Assembly: GCF_004339525.1 (NCBI RefSeq)
Contig: NZ_SMGE01000001.1
Location: 2,480,001 to 2,544,000 of the forward strand
DNA from: Flavobacterium sp. 90
Lineage (GTDB): Bacteria > Bacteroidota > Bacteroidia > Flavobacteriales > Flavobacteriaceae
DNA length: 64,000 bases
Direction of reading: 5' to 3'
The position numbers and the translations under genes are program-made. Positions within the stretch are counted from its first letter, which is position 1. Each line of letters opens with the position of its first letter. Below the pieces are notes generated by a model. That model was not told the origin of the DNA and made no database searches. It saw only the letters and a program-made list of their open reading frames with translations. This document shows, piece by piece, positions 26,151-36,118 of the stretch.

Positions 26151-27320
26151 TTGAATACAAAAATATCTATAACAGCTTTTTCGTCTATTTCTCCTTTAGG
26201 AAATAGTGCTGATGCCGTTTGGGAAAAATATCTGGAGAACGAACATTGTTTTACGAGACAATTTTTAGATCAACAAGAAACTTCGGTTGCTTCTTTAAGT
26301 GCTGAATCAAAACAAATTATTGCTGAAGTCCGTGAATCGGATATTAAATATAAATTTTTAGACGATTCGGTTTTGTTTGCTTTGGCAGCTTCTCGAAAAG
26401 CGGTTGAACAGGCGGGATGGAAATCAAATGATGTTTTTGGAATTAATATAGGTTCGTCTCGTGGCGCTACAGATTTATTCGAAAAGCATTATAAAGAATA
26501 CTTAGATACCGGAAAAGCACAGACATTAGCATCGCCAACAACAACTTTAGGGAATATTTCGTCTTGGATTGCGCACGATTTGCAAAGTGTTGGTCCAGAG
26601 ATTTCACATTCTATAACGTGCTCAACAGCGCTACATTCTTTATTAAACGGTTTTGCATGGTTAAAATCAGGAATGGCTGATAAGTTTTTGGTTGGCGGAA
26701 GTGAAGCTCCTTTAACAGATTTTACGATTGCACAAATGCGTGCTTTAAAGATTTATTCACGTATTAATCAAACAGAAGAAGACTGGCCAAATCTGGCTTT
26801 TGATTTTGAGAAAACTCAAAACACTATGATTCTGGGTGAAGGTGCTGCGGTTTGTTGTCTGGAAGCTGGCGAAAAAGAAAATGCAATCGCTTATGTAACC
26901 GGAGTTGGATATGCGACAGAGATTTTGGAACATAATATTTCGATTTCTGCGGAGGCAGATTGTTTTCAGAAATCAATGAAAATGGCTTTGAAGGATGAAA
27001 ATTTAGAAGATATTGACGTAATTGTAATGCACGCGCCTGGAACAATAAAAGGGGATTTAACAGAATTGCGCGCTATCGAAAAAGTCTTCGGATCTAAGTT
27101 GCCATTATTGACTACTAATAAATGGAAGATTGGACACACTTTTGGTGCTTCGGGAATATTGAGTTTAGAACTTGCCCTTTTAATGATGCAAAACGACACT
27201 TTTATTGGAGTTCCGTTTGGAGAAAAACAAAATCAATCTGGAAAACCAATTAAGAAAGCACTAATAAATGCTGTTGGATTTGGAGGAAATGCCGTTAGTA
27301 TCTTAATCGAAAAACGATAA
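26151..27320 (+). CDS. Beta-ketoacyl-ACP synthase (KAS I/II type), biotin-cluster member
   Basis: The 389-residue thiolase-fold condensing enzyme begins MNTKISITAFSSISPLGNSADAVWEKY. It starts at TTG, because no ATG precedes the conserved SPLG start. The Cys-His-His triad is visible: SITCSTALHS (Cys157), MHAPGTIKGD (His294) and GHTFGASG (His329). It is therefore a KAS I/II-like decarboxylating synthase, probably active. It lies 253 bases after bioA and before a terminator. The location suggests a role in making or extending the pimeloyl chain for BioF, since no bioC, bioH or bioW is visible in the window. That role is inference. A general FabF/FabB role is the alternative. Confidence 0.85.
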   Translation: MNTKISITAFSSISPLGNSADAVWEKYLENEHCFTRQFLDQQETSVASLSAESKQIIAEVRESDIKYKFLDDSVLFALAASRKAVEQAGWKSNDVFGINIGSSRGATDLFEKHYKEYLDTGKAQTLASPTTTLGNISSWIAHDLQSVGPEISHSITCSTALHSLLNGFAWLKSGMADKFLVGGSEAPLTDFTIAQMRALKIYSRINQTEEDWPNLAFDFEKTQNTMILGEGAAVCCLEAGEKENAIAYVTGVGYATEILEHNISISAEADCFQKSMKMALKDENLEDIDVIVMHAPGTIKGDLTELRAIEKVFGSKLPLLTTNKWKIGHTFGASGILSLELALLMMQNDTFIGVPFGEKQNQSGKPIKKALINAVGFGGNAVSILIEKR

Positions 27321-27365
27321 TTTATACTTTAAGAGAGATTCAATAATATCATTAAGATGAATAAA

Positions 27366-27399
27366 AAATCCATTCCGTTTTGCGGAATGGATTTTTTAT
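27366..27399. terminator. Bidirectional terminator between the KAS gene and giant gene 1
   Basis: Perfect stem AATCCATTCCG/CGGAATGGATT (27367-27377, 27383-27393) with loop TTTTG. An A-run on the left and a T-run on the right make it usable from both converging genes. Confidence 0.9.
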
Positions 27400-27434
27400 T
27401 TTTTGAAGATACTTAACGTTATATTGTTAGGTTC

Positions 27435-30400
27435 CTATTGAAATATTATTTTTTCGGTTACTGTAAAGTCATTTTCTAAAGTAACTTTTAGCAATAAAAC
27501 CTGAGTGCTTGATTGAAGGTTTTGTATTTGTAGTTCAGTAGCGCCAATTTTATTCTTATTATAAAGAAGTTTTCCGGTGATATCATAAATAGCAACTTCT
27601 TTAATGTTTTCTTTAGTAGAAGTTACTTTAATCACTTTCTCTTTTACAGAAACTAAAAGATCGTTTTCAGTGTTTTCAAAATCTCCTGTTCCAAGAGTTT
27701 TCTTGGTATAAGCAATTGTAAAACGGTCTGTAAAAGTTCCAATCGCAGTTGTAAAAGTATAGTTACCTGCTTTTAAGTCAGTAACTTTTCCAGTTGTTTT
27801 ATCTTCCAGATATACTGCCTGATTATTGAAAAATCCGTCAGCATGATCGATTGCAATTATGAAATCACCCGCAACAGTAGTTTTATATCCTAACGGAATT
27901 CTATCTGTATCTGCAAATGGTAAAGCACGTCCCTGAATAATCAATTTATCTGCTTGATTGATACTGTAGAAATCTACAAAACTATTACCATTATTTGTAG
28001 CAGCATCATAATTAACATCCCAGTCATTTGTTGCGCCTTCGATATAACCAACCAAAACTTGTTTGAAAGCTCCCTGATTACTGGTAAGATTTAACCAAAT
28101 ACGATTTTTCTCGAGCTCATTTACTTTTGTAGTTTTATAAAATTCATTATTGCTTCCGCTTATACGCATATCATTTGTGAACTTAACAACACCCGGAGCA
28201 GAAGCCAACATAAAGAAAGACTGACAGGCAGCTATTTTGCCTGATGGAGGAGGTGTTGCGCCTGTTCCCGTTGAGCCGGATAAATTAAAGACGGCATAAT
28301 CGTTACTGGTGTAATCATATGAACCACCTGCTGAAGGTAAACTACTTGGAGGGGAATTATGCGTCCAAAAGTATAGTGATCCAACATCTACAGATGGTGA
28401 AGCATCATGGTTAATTTTAATAAATTTTTCTGCATCTATTGCTGATGGATACGGGTTTCCTATTAAACTCCATTTTGCACCATATATCGCAACTGAATAA
28501 TTACCGTTATTAGGAACTCCTGTAAAGACTGCCGGATAAACTGTAGGAGCAGTAATCGAAAAAGTTTGCGGAGCTCTTACTGCATAACCTACAGCAGGTT
28601 CCATATCTTTCAATCCGTTTAAATGAATGTTCCATGATGATGATGTCGAATTATAGCTCTGATACTTGTCTAATAAAGTACCCGGAGATAAGTCCTTAAG
28701 CTTATAAGGTTGGGCAGTATTTGTTATTGGCGTTGACCAATAAGTAAAATCATATCGACGAACAGGTTGTGTATTACGTTGATAGATAATATTGCCGGTG
28801 TTTGCATTGGTAACTCCATTAGTTTGTAATAAACTTGAATTGTTCTGAAATGTTAGAGATCCTCCAGAGACAACATTAAGTGCATTTTTAATGTTTAAAG
28901 TACGTCCTGCAGGAACAATTATATTAACCCCTGAATTAATGGTACAAGAACAAGCTTCTATGTCTGCTGTTATTGTAAAAGGTCCGGCAAATATGGCACT
29001 TTTGGTCGCATTTGGATCACCAGTTGACCATGTGGTTCCGTCCCAGGTTGTAGAAGATTGATTTGTAATGGTAACTTCAGCGCTTGACGGAGACATGAAG
29101 CAGGAATTATAAACTTTATAAGTATATTTTCCAGCCGGAATTCCTGTAAGCGTAATTGATGTTCCTGAACTCGTAGTTTTCACTGCTCCCGGACTTCTTT
29201 CAACAGTCCATGTTCCGCTAGCGGGTAAATCACTTAATGTAATAGTTCCCAAAGTGGTACATGTGGTATTTGTAAAACTAGTGATCGTTGGCGGTGTTAA
29301 CAAAAATGTCGTTGTAGGTGTATTATTAAATTCAACGGTGTTTAATGATGGATCGACTCCGGTAACTTTTCCTGTGTTTATAATTTTACCTGCAGTAACA
29401 TCTGCTGCGGTAATGGTATAAACTCCCGTTAGCGTTGTTTTTGCGCCAACAGCCAATGATGCAATAGGATTTCCTGATATTGCTATTCCGGTTAAGGCAT
29501 CGGTAACTTTAATATCAGTGATAGGAACTTCGCCGGTGTTGGTTACCTCGAAGGTGTAGTTTATTTTGTCTCCAGCTTTCCCGCAAGATGTTAATGTACC
29601 TTTTGTAACCAAAGTTAGCTCGGCTATTTTTAGTGAATTGGTATTAAAAGCGATAAAAGCACAATCTGAACTTCCGGAAAAAGTAACTACAAAACGATCT
29701 ACACTTGCCGCATTTGCTGCTGTAATACCAAATTCGCTGGTTTCAATTGCCAGCATTCGAATGTCTCTGGTTGCAGCTGGTGTAAAAGCTCTGGCAGCAT
29801 TATCAGCGCGGAATAAATCCAGGCTGTAAGTACCAATAGCTGACATCGAACCAAAATTTGTAGATAAGGCATGACCGACAATATTATTGTCTTTGTCTAC
29901 AAATTTGAAAGTATCTGGGTTACCTCCCGGCTCTGCTACTTGTGTTACAATTAAATCAGGAATATTATCGCCAAGACCACTGAGGTTTAGATTATTTGTT
30001 CCCACTTTAAATTCTGCTGAACCTGCTTTTATATTGGCAATACCCGTTCCAAGAGTTAAACCGTTAATACCATCTGTAAGTCGGGAAGCAAGTTCGGCGC
30101 CTGTTGACGTCGCTCCTGCAAGTGGCGGAATTAATTTTGTGATTGCGTCATCTCCGTCTATTTTTGAACCTTGTAAAAAATACATGGAATTTGCGTCCAG
30201 ACCTAGGGTTTGAATTTTTAGTGCTCTAAATTTTTGTGGGCTATACGTTATAGGTTTTCCATTTAGGATATTGTCATTTACTCCTGTTGAATATGTTTTG
30301 CTATTCCATTCAAAAGCAAGTAAATTGTTTTCGGTGTCAGGTCTGTTTCCGGCAGCAGTTACGCCATTTGATTTCCAGTAGCCATTCCAGTCTGTATATA

Positions 30401-30509
30401 TTGTTGTTATTTTGGTTTGACTCGACATCTTGAAAGAAATCAATAAAAAAAACAGTACGATTTTCGATATAGAAAATGTATGATTAGGCAATAGTGATTT
30501 ATGGAGCAT
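27435..30509 (-). CDS. Giant T9SS-secreted protein 1 (DUF7507-like domain)
   Basis: The 1024-residue protein has a signal peptide to about residue 31 (IVLFFLLISFKMSSQ). Residues 32-290 are an unrecognised exported domain with EPGGNPDTFKFVD and CAFIAFN. A DUF11/DUF7507-like Ig domain follows (CGKAGDKINYTFEVTNTGEV), then a short Ig-like unit (LPASGTWTVERSPG). A CSC-containing strand region (ACSCTINSGVNIIVPAG) leads into the shared block, residues 584-1024: RRYDFTYWSTP, WSLIGNPYPSAIDA, LYFWTHNS, GRALPFADTD, IDHADG. The end (EVAIYDITGKLLYN to EKIIFQ) is a T9SS sorting domain of the type annotated as type C. It is probably exported across the outer membrane. The shared block is almost identical to that of gene 3 on the opposite strand. 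Confidence 0.85.
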   Translation of the reverse strand: MLHKSLLPNHTFSISKIVLFFLLISFKMSSQTKITTIYTDWNGYWKSNGVTAAGNRPDTENNLLAFEWNSKTYSTGVNDNILNGKPITYSPQKFRALKIQTLGLDANSMYFLQGSKIDGDDAITKLIPPLAGATSTGAELASRLTDGINGLTLGTGIANIKAGSAEFKVGTNNLNLSGLGDNIPDLIVTQVAEPGGNPDTFKFVDKDNNIVGHALSTNFGSMSAIGTYSLDLFRADNAARAFTPAATRDIRMLAIETSEFGITAANAASVDRFVVTFSGSSDCAFIAFNTNSLKIAELTLVTKGTLTSCGKAGDKINYTFEVTNTGEVPITDIKVTDALTGIAISGNPIASLAVGAKTTLTGVYTITAADVTAGKIINTGKVTGVDPSLNTVEFNNTPTTTFLLTPPTITSFTNTTCTTLGTITLSDLPASGTWTVERSPGAVKTTSSGTSITLTGIPAGKYTYKVYNSCFMSPSSAEVTITNQSSTTWDGTTWSTGDPNATKSAIFAGPFTITADIEACSCTINSGVNIIVPAGRTLNIKNALNVVSGGSLTFQNNSSLLQTNGVTNANTGNIIYQRNTQPVRRYDFTYWSTPITNTAQPYKLKDLSPGTLLDKYQSYNSTSSSWNIHLNGLKDMEPAVGYAVRAPQTFSITAPTVYPAVFTGVPNNGNYSVAIYGAKWSLIGNPYPSAIDAEKFIKINHDASPSVDVGSLYFWTHNSPPSSLPSAGGSYDYTSNDYAVFNLSGSTGTGATPPPSGKIAACQSFFMLASAPGVVKFTNDMRISGSNNEFYKTTKVNELEKNRIWLNLTSNQGAFKQVLVGYIEGATNDWDVNYDAATNNGNSFVDFYSINQADKLIIQGRALPFADTDRIPLGYKTTVAGDFIIAIDHADGFFNNQAVYLEDKTTGKVTDLKAGNYTFTTAIGTFTDRFTIAYTKKTLGTGDFENTENDLLVSVKEKVIKVTSTKENIKEVAIYDITGKLLYNKNKIGATELQIQNLQSSTQVLLLKVTLENDFTVTEKIIFQ
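27438..28761 (-). repeat. Shared C-terminal block copy in giant gene 1
   Basis: Minus-strand counterpart of the block at 42509-43831. It runs from RRYDFTYW to the stop codon and has the same length in residues (441). Confidence 0.85.
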
Positions 30510-30627
30510 GGTGGGCTTGGTTTTTTTGTAGAGTTGGTTATAGATTTAGAGCTGTCGTTTTAGGAGATCTTTAAATGATAGATTTTTTTTAGTGTTTATA
30601 ATTCAGTTTTAGGGGAGTTATTACATA

Positions 30628-30660
30628 CAAAAATCCGGCAGCTTTCGCTGTCGGATTTTA
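30628..30660 (-). terminator. Terminator of giant gene 2
   Basis: AAAATCCGGCAGC pairs with GCTGTCGGATTTT (one wobble) around loop TTTC. The minus-strand T-run follows. It lies just past the gene 2 stop. Confidence 0.8.
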
Positions 30661-30677
30661 CATATAAAATTGTAGGT

Positions 30678-33600
30678 TTAATTAAATATGATTTTTTTTG
30701 TTACAACATAGTCATTGTCTAATGTTATTTTTACCAATAAAACCTGTGTGGCTGATTGAAGGTTTTGTACTTGTAATTCAGCTGCGTCAACTTTCTTTTT
30801 ATTGTAAAGAATTTTTCCTGATATATCATAAATAGCAACTTCTTTAATGTTTTCTTTAGTAGAAGTTACTTTGATTGTTTTCTCTTTTACAGAAACCAAA
30901 AGATCGTTTTCAGTAGTTTCAAAATCTCCTGTTCCAAGAGTTTTCTTCGTATATGCAATTGTAAAACGGTCTGTAAAAGTTCCTATTGCAGTTGTAAAAG
31001 TATAATTACCAGCTTTTAGATCTATAACTTTTCCTGTCGTTTTATCTTCTAAATATATTGCCTGATTATCGAATAATCCGTCAGCATGATCGATTGCTAT
31101 GGTAAAATCACCTGCAACAGTAGTTTTATACCCAAACGGAATTCTGTCAGTATCTGTAAATGGTAAAGCACGCCCTTGAATACTCAATTTATCTGCTTGA
31201 TTAATACTATAAAAATCTATAAAAGAATTCCCATTCATAGTACTAGCATCATAATTAACATCCCAGTCATTTGTTGCACCTTCGATATAACCAACCAAAG
31301 CTTGTTTGAAAGCTCCCTGATTACTCGTAAGATTTAACCAAATACGATTTTTCTCAAGCTCATTTGTTTTTGTTGTTTTATAAAACTCATTATTGCTTCC
31401 GCTTATACGCATATCATTTGTAAACTTAACAACACCAGGACCAGAAGCCTTCATAAAGAAAGACTGACAAGAAGCTATTTTTCCAGATGGTGCAGGTTCG
31501 TAAGTTCCGTCAGGTCGTTTTGCACCTGTAGAAGTTGATCCTGATAAGTTTAAAACAGCATAATCATTACTGGTGTAATCATAAGATCCTCCTGCTGAAG
31601 GCTTATCACTTGGAGGCGTATTGTGTGTCCAAAAGTACAATGATCCAACATCTACAGATGGTGTAGCATTGTGGTTTATAGTAATAAATTTCTGTGCATC
31701 TATCGCTGATGGATAAGGATTTCCTATTAAACTATAATTTGTAGCATAAAGTTGAATTGAATAATCACCATTATTAGGAATACCATTAAAAATTGCCTGA
31801 TAAGTCACTGGATTTGTGATTGAAAAATTCTGTGGCGCTCTAATTGCGTATCCCACACCAGGTTTCATTTCATCTGTTCCGTTTAAATTGATCTTCCATG
31901 CATTTGCTGAAGAATCATAGCTCTGATATTTGTCTAATAATGTACCTGGTGACAAGTCATGCATTGTATAAGCCGGAATTTTGGTTAGTGGTGCTGACCA
32001 ATACGTAAAATCATAACGTTTCACCAAATCTGTATTTCTTAGTACCTGAAAAGAATCTGCTGCACCTTGATAAGAATTTGTCGTGGTACTAGTTTGTAGT
32101 AATGAAGCTCCATCTTCAAGCAGAAGTTTTCCACCCGTTCCAACAGTTATATTTTGGTTAACCGTCAATGTTTTGTTAGAAGGTACGGTAAGAACCACAT
32201 TTGGACTAATTGTACAAGAACAAACTTCGATATCGTTATTTAAAGTTGTATTTGTGGTTATTTTAATAGATGTTGAGTTTGGGGGTATAGTTCCCGTGCC
32301 ATTATTATATTCAGTTGGTGTATCAATAAAATTAAGAGCAATATTAGCATCACCAGCATCTTCTCTAAGGCGTACTTCTACTGTAGAGTTTTCGTTTAGG
32401 AAATATGTGGTAGTTCCATTTACTTGTACATTAGCATTGCTGTAACCATTTTGAGTAAAAATGTCAACTCCATTAATGAAAATTTTTGCCACATCATCAC
32501 AATTTGGCAGCACAAGTTGATAGCGACCGCATGGAAAGCCCTTACGTTTATAAGTAATAGTAAAATTGTCGATAGGCATTGGTGCTCCTTGCCAATTAGA
32601 GTAATATGAAGGTGATTTTGTTTTATTCCAAAAAAGTTGTGAGTCAAAGTTTAGATTTGGATCAACATACATTCCTGCGAAACTCGAAGCTTGTAAATTG
32701 ATATCTGGTAAATTGAAACCGTAAACGTTCCATTTATTAATTCCAAACTCAAGTGAGGCGTTAGTTGCTATAACCGCGCCATGTGAAAAGGATACTCTTG
32801 CGATTCCTCCTTTTTCATAATATTCAAGTATAAAGCTATGTGATGCTGCAGTTAACGGAACCTGAGCAGTATAAACGTTATAGCCGTGATCACCCCATGA
32901 ACCTGTTGGCGAAAGAGTAATTAAGTTTCCGTCAATATACAATCGAACACCGTCATCTCCTCCTATTGTAAAATTATAAGTGTCAGCTGTGGTAGTGGTT
33001 TGCATTAAATAGCGCACCATAAAATTTTCAGCCGGTACCGGACCACAAAAGTTATCAGCAGCAACACTTTGGTCACCTGTTATTGTTCCGTATTGTACAT
33101 CTCTTTCAAAATTTGGATTTTCGTAAACCGTTCCAACATATGTAGTTGGTGCTGGTGTTCCTGTATAGGTGTAAACATATCCGTTCCATTGATTTATTCC
33201 AGGTGTTGGAGTAGCAGCACATGGTGGTGGTGTAACGGTTACATAAACAATTGCCGACGAATAAGCACTTCCGTTATAAAGAGTATATACAAATGATGTT
33301 TCACCAGAAAAACCTGTAGTTGGGGTAAAAGTTACATCAGTAAGACCATTAGCTACAGCGACACCATTTAGAGATTGTGTTGATATAGTCATAGTTTGTA
33401 ATGGAATTGATCCTATGATATCATTATTCAAAACCGGAATGTGTACTGCTTGATTCGCTGGTGTAGTTGCCGTATCATAGTTAGCAGTTAAGGTATTGGT
33501 ACTTGAAACAACGCCTGAAATTGTTGGACCTAGTTCTCCTCCGTTATCATGTACAAGATAGTAATCTGAGTAGTATTGATCATTTTCATAAACGTAGATT

Positions 33601-34907
33601 CGGATATAAAATACTTGATTTTGTGTCGCTACAACGCCAGGAGGGAAATTAGCTGTTACAGTTGTCTGTGTATTTAATACAGCAGTTGTTTCAGCTATTA
33701 AACTCGTTCCGTTTCCTGGAAAAGCTGGGTCTAAAGAGTATCGAACCTGATATTTTTTTGGACCTGCATTATTTGAAGATGTTGAATTGTAAGTAAATTT
33801 AAATTGCGTAAGGTCTATTTTATACCCCGTTTTAGGGCTAACACTCATTTGAATATATTTTGAGTAATCTAATGAAGTTGGAGATCCATTTACTCTAAAG
33901 CCACTATTTACTGCACCAAAAGACATGGTGTTGTTTGTTGTGATATCTGAGGCGGTAATATTAGAATCTGAAACCGCAGCAGTAGGTTTTGGAGTAGATC
34001 CTGATCCATTCCAGATCACAAGGCTTGGAGTAATGTCATCTACATTTACAAATACAGTTCCTGTGGATGATTTAGTTGAATTGGAAATGGTGTATTTAAA
34101 AGAAGTTTGTCCCGTAAAATTGTTTCCAGGATTAAAAGTTAAAGATTTATCCGGGTTTACGGTTACGGTACCTTGCCCTGTTGCAGGTTGATTTGCTATT
34201 ACAATGTTGTTAATAGAACTGGTTCCAGCTGTATCATTATTTAAAACGCCTATTGTGATTGCCGTATTTTTTTTGGTAGTTACATTGTCATCATTAGCAT
34301 TTATATCACTTGCATCATATGTTAAAACTGTACCGGTGATTGTAGGTGTCGTATTTCCTGTTTGAGTGATAGTATTTGAATTGGCTAAAAATATTGGAGC
34401 ATTTAGATCTCCGTATACCATTAACTTATAACCATAAATTCTTATAGTTAGTGTTTCTCCTTGCGTCAAAGTTAAATTGGCAAGGCTTAATGATCTGTTT
34501 ATTTTTCCTGTTGTAGTTGCTTCATCCAGTAATAGATAGCTTGTTGTAAAGTTGTCTTTGGAATATCGTACCTGATATCTTTGTACATCAACATGAGATT
34601 CACCATTGTAAGTAAAATTGAAAGCTCCTAATTTAAGTTTGTATCCTGTTTTTGCACTTACCGCTACTTGAAAATACTTGTTGTCGTCTTTAACGAAAGT
34701 AGTAGGCCAACCTGTTCCTTTAAAACCTTCGTATGCTAAAATTTGTAAATTTGAGTTTGGACCTGCTGTAATTTGGGCTGCTGAAACTGCCGCTGTAGAA
34801 GCTACGATTGTTCCGTTAGCGTCGCTTGGCCCATTCCATTTTACAAGATCAGTTTGTGCAATTCCAAAAAAAGGTAACAATAAAAATAAAAGTAGAGTTT
34901 TCTTCAT
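30678..34907 (-). CDS. Giant T9SS-secreted protein 2 (cadherin-like Ig and PA14-like domains)
   Basis: The 1409-residue protein has signal peptide MKKTLLLFLLLPFFGIAQ. Two copies of a roughly 170-residue beta domain (about 19-190 and 297-470, marked by AKTGYKL...FNFTYN and KTGYKIDL...FKFTYN) are each followed by a cadherin-like Ig repeat (GVLNNDTAGTSS; PVLNNDIIGS). A PA14-like domain near residue 648 has GGDDGVRLYIDG, and a second related unit has NCDDVAKIFINGVD. The CSC region (VCSCTISPNVVLTVPSN) precedes the shared block, residues 963-1409, ending KKIIFN. PA14 domains commonly bind carbohydrate, so a glycan-binding surface role is plausible but inferred. It has its own promoter box and terminator. 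Confidence 0.85.
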   Translation of the reverse strand: MKKTLLLFLLLPFFGIAQTDLVKWNGPSDANGTIVASTAAVSAAQITAGPNSNLQILAYEGFKGTGWPTTFVKDDNKYFQVAVSAKTGYKLKLGAFNFTYNGESHVDVQRYQVRYSKDNFTTSYLLLDEATTTGKINRSLSLANLTLTQGETLTIRIYGYKLMVYGDLNAPIFLANSNTITQTGNTTPTITGTVLTYDASDINANDDNVTTKKNTAITIGVLNNDTAGTSSINNIVIANQPATGQGTVTVNPDKSLTFNPGNNFTGQTSFKYTISNSTKSSTGTVFVNVDDITPSLVIWNGSGSTPKPTAAVSDSNITASDITTNNTMSFGAVNSGFRVNGSPTSLDYSKYIQMSVSPKTGYKIDLTQFKFTYNSTSSNNAGPKKYQVRYSLDPAFPGNGTSLIAETTAVLNTQTTVTANFPPGVVATQNQVFYIRIYVYENDQYYSDYYLVHDNGGELGPTISGVVSSTNTLTANYDTATTPANQAVHIPVLNNDIIGSIPLQTMTISTQSLNGVAVANGLTDVTFTPTTGFSGETSFVYTLYNGSAYSSAIVYVTVTPPPCAATPTPGINQWNGYVYTYTGTPAPTTYVGTVYENPNFERDVQYGTITGDQSVAADNFCGPVPAENFMVRYLMQTTTTADTYNFTIGGDDGVRLYIDGNLITLSPTGSWGDHGYNVYTAQVPLTAASHSFILEYYEKGGIARVSFSHGAVIATNASLEFGINKWNVYGFNLPDINLQASSFAGMYVDPNLNFDSQLFWNKTKSPSYYSNWQGAPMPIDNFTITYKRKGFPCGRYQLVLPNCDDVAKIFINGVDIFTQNGYSNANVQVNGTTTYFLNENSTVEVRLREDAGDANIALNFIDTPTEYNNGTGTIPPNSTSIKITTNTTLNNDIEVCSCTISPNVVLTVPSNKTLTVNQNITVGTGGKLLLEDGASLLQTSTTTNSYQGAADSFQVLRNTDLVKRYDFTYWSAPLTKIPAYTMHDLSPGTLLDKYQSYDSSANAWKINLNGTDEMKPGVGYAIRAPQNFSITNPVTYQAIFNGIPNNGDYSIQLYATNYSLIGNPYPSAIDAQKFITINHNATPSVDVGSLYFWTHNTPPSDKPSAGGSYDYTSNDYAVLNLSGSTSTGAKRPDGTYEPAPSGKIASCQSFFMKASGPGVVKFTNDMRISGSNNEFYKTTKTNELEKNRIWLNLTSNQGAFKQALVGYIEGATNDWDVNYDASTMNGNSFIDFYSINQADKLSIQGRALPFTDTDRIPFGYKTTVAGDFTIAIDHADGLFDNQAIYLEDKTTGKVIDLKAGNYTFTTAIGTFTDRFTIAYTKKTLGTGDFETTENDLLVSVKEKTIKVTSTKENIKEVAIYDISGKILYNKKKVDAAELQVQNLQSATQVLLVKITLDNDYVVTKKIIFN

Positions 34908-34960
34908 GTTAAATGTTTTCTATCAGATTGTTATGTTGGCATAGGATTTTTTTGCCCACG

Positions 34961-34968
34961 CAAAGATA
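34961..34968 (-). promoter_or_regulatory. Candidate -7 box TATCTTTG for giant gene 2
   Basis: On the minus strand TATCTTTG (34968-34961) matches TAnnTTTG and equals the atpD box. No TTG lies at the right spacing, hinting at activator dependence. The phased repeats at 35019-35050 are where such an activator could bind. Confidence 0.5.
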
Positions 34969-35018
34969 GATACATCTACGTTTTGGATATCGGAACGGTT
35001 TTTAGAAGAACGATATAG

Positions 35019-35052
35019 TCGATGAAATGTTAAAATAATCGATGAACTACAT
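35019..35052. promoter_or_regulatory. Phased direct repeats TCGATGAA upstream of giant gene 2
   Basis: TCGATGAA at 35019-35026 and 35039-35046 (20-nt period), the second extending to TCGATGAACTACATC. The same GATGAACTACAT word occurs upstream of giant gene 5. Two direct half-sites about two helical turns apart are typical of response-regulator (for example LytTR) binding. Confidence 0.5.
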
Positions 35053-35359
35053 CATAAAATTGATCAAATTGCGTTATTTCTTATAAATCAGCTTTTTTAA
35101 ATATAAGAAAAATCGCAAAATACGCTTTGAAATTTAACCTTTTTTGAATATTTAATTATAAAAAAGTGATTTATGATGCAGATTGTGCAAAAAACGGAAG
35201 ATTTATGATTGGTGGTTTTTCTTATAAAAACGCAATTTTATGTCTTGTTGCATAACGTAGTTTTTTGGATTTGCTATTTTAAAATTTCAGTGAATTATTT
35301 TTTTATTTTTTAGATCTTAAAATAGATTTGGGTCTAAATTTTCAAACGATAAAATTGAG

Positions 35360-35833
35360 TTATGAGTTTTTTTCCAATTCTTTTACTTTGTCGTAAACTA
35401 AAAAACTTTCGAAACCACGTCTTAGCATATAATCGCAGAATTTTTTTCTCTTTTTCAGTACGTCTTTTTCACGTAAATTTTCCCAACATCTTTCTGATAA
35501 TTGCTGAAAAGTAGTGTCATACTCTTCAGGAGATATTTCTTTTAATGCTATTTTGATATTTGTCGAAGAAATTTGCCTTGCTTTTAGTTCATTTGTGATT
35601 CTGATAGTTCCCCATTGTTTGATTCTGTGTTTGCCTCTGGCAAAACTGCAGGCAAAACGAGTCTCGTTCAAAAAGTTACTTTCGATTAGCTGAACTATGA
35701 TTTGTTCTGATTCATCATTGGTCATTTTTAAGCTGTATAATTTCGTAACAACCTCTGCATGACAGCGCTCCTGATAGGCACAAAAGTGTTCGAGCTTAAG
35801 TAAGGCTTCCTTGGGAGTGCAGAATGGTTTCAT
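35360..35833 (-). CDS. recX: RecX family regulatory protein
   Basis: RecX binds RecA filaments and modulates recombination. The 157-residue protein has ALLKLEHFCAYQERCHAEV and the signature FARGKHRIKQWGTIRITNELKARQIS. A third helical repeat follows (REKDVLKKRKKFCDYMLRRGFE). Length and three-repeat layout fit the family. It stands alone between the minus-strand giant genes 1-2 and the plus-strand giant genes 3-6. No recA is in the window. Its position inside a recombination-prone repeat locus may be coincidental. Confidence 0.92.
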   Translation of the reverse strand: MKPFCTPKEALLKLEHFCAYQERCHAEVVTKLYSLKMTNDESEQIIVQLIESNFLNETRFACSFARGKHRIKQWGTIRITNELKARQISSTNIKIALKEISPEEYDTTFQQLSERCWENLREKDVLKKRKKFCDYMLRRGFESFLVYDKVKELEKNS

Positions 35834-35938
35834 GAGTTTTTTCTTTCTTTTTAACTATTTGTTCTAAAAATAGTCATTTTGTTGTTAAAATTGTACGTCT
35901 TTTTTTGCTTTTTCCTAAAAATATTGTTTGCTAAAATG

Positions 35939-35968
35939 TTGTGTATGTGTGGAATTATAATATTTTTG
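35939..35968 (+). promoter_or_regulatory. Promoter of giant gene 3 (TTG-N19-TATTTTTG)
   Basis: TTG at 35939-35941 and TATTTTTG at 35961-35968 with a 19-nt spacer fit the Bacteroidetes consensus. The leader to the ATG at 36119 would be about 145 nt. Confidence 0.6.
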
Positions 35969-36118
35969 TACGAGATTTTGATAAGTTTTAATCTGTCTAA
36001 AAAACAGGATTTTAGCTTTAATTTTCAGATTAAAAGCCAAATTTAAAGTATTGTTTTAAAAATGCAGTGCTGTTTTATTTCTTTTAACGCCAAAAACTAA
36101 TATAAATACCGCGCCTAT

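Larger units (their letters stand above)
34908..35359. other. Intergenic region of 452 bp between recX and giant gene 2
   Basis: It contains the gene 2 -7 box and the phased repeats. The remainder is AT-rich (about 35060-35345), with no gene or hairpin I can support. Confidence 0.5.
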
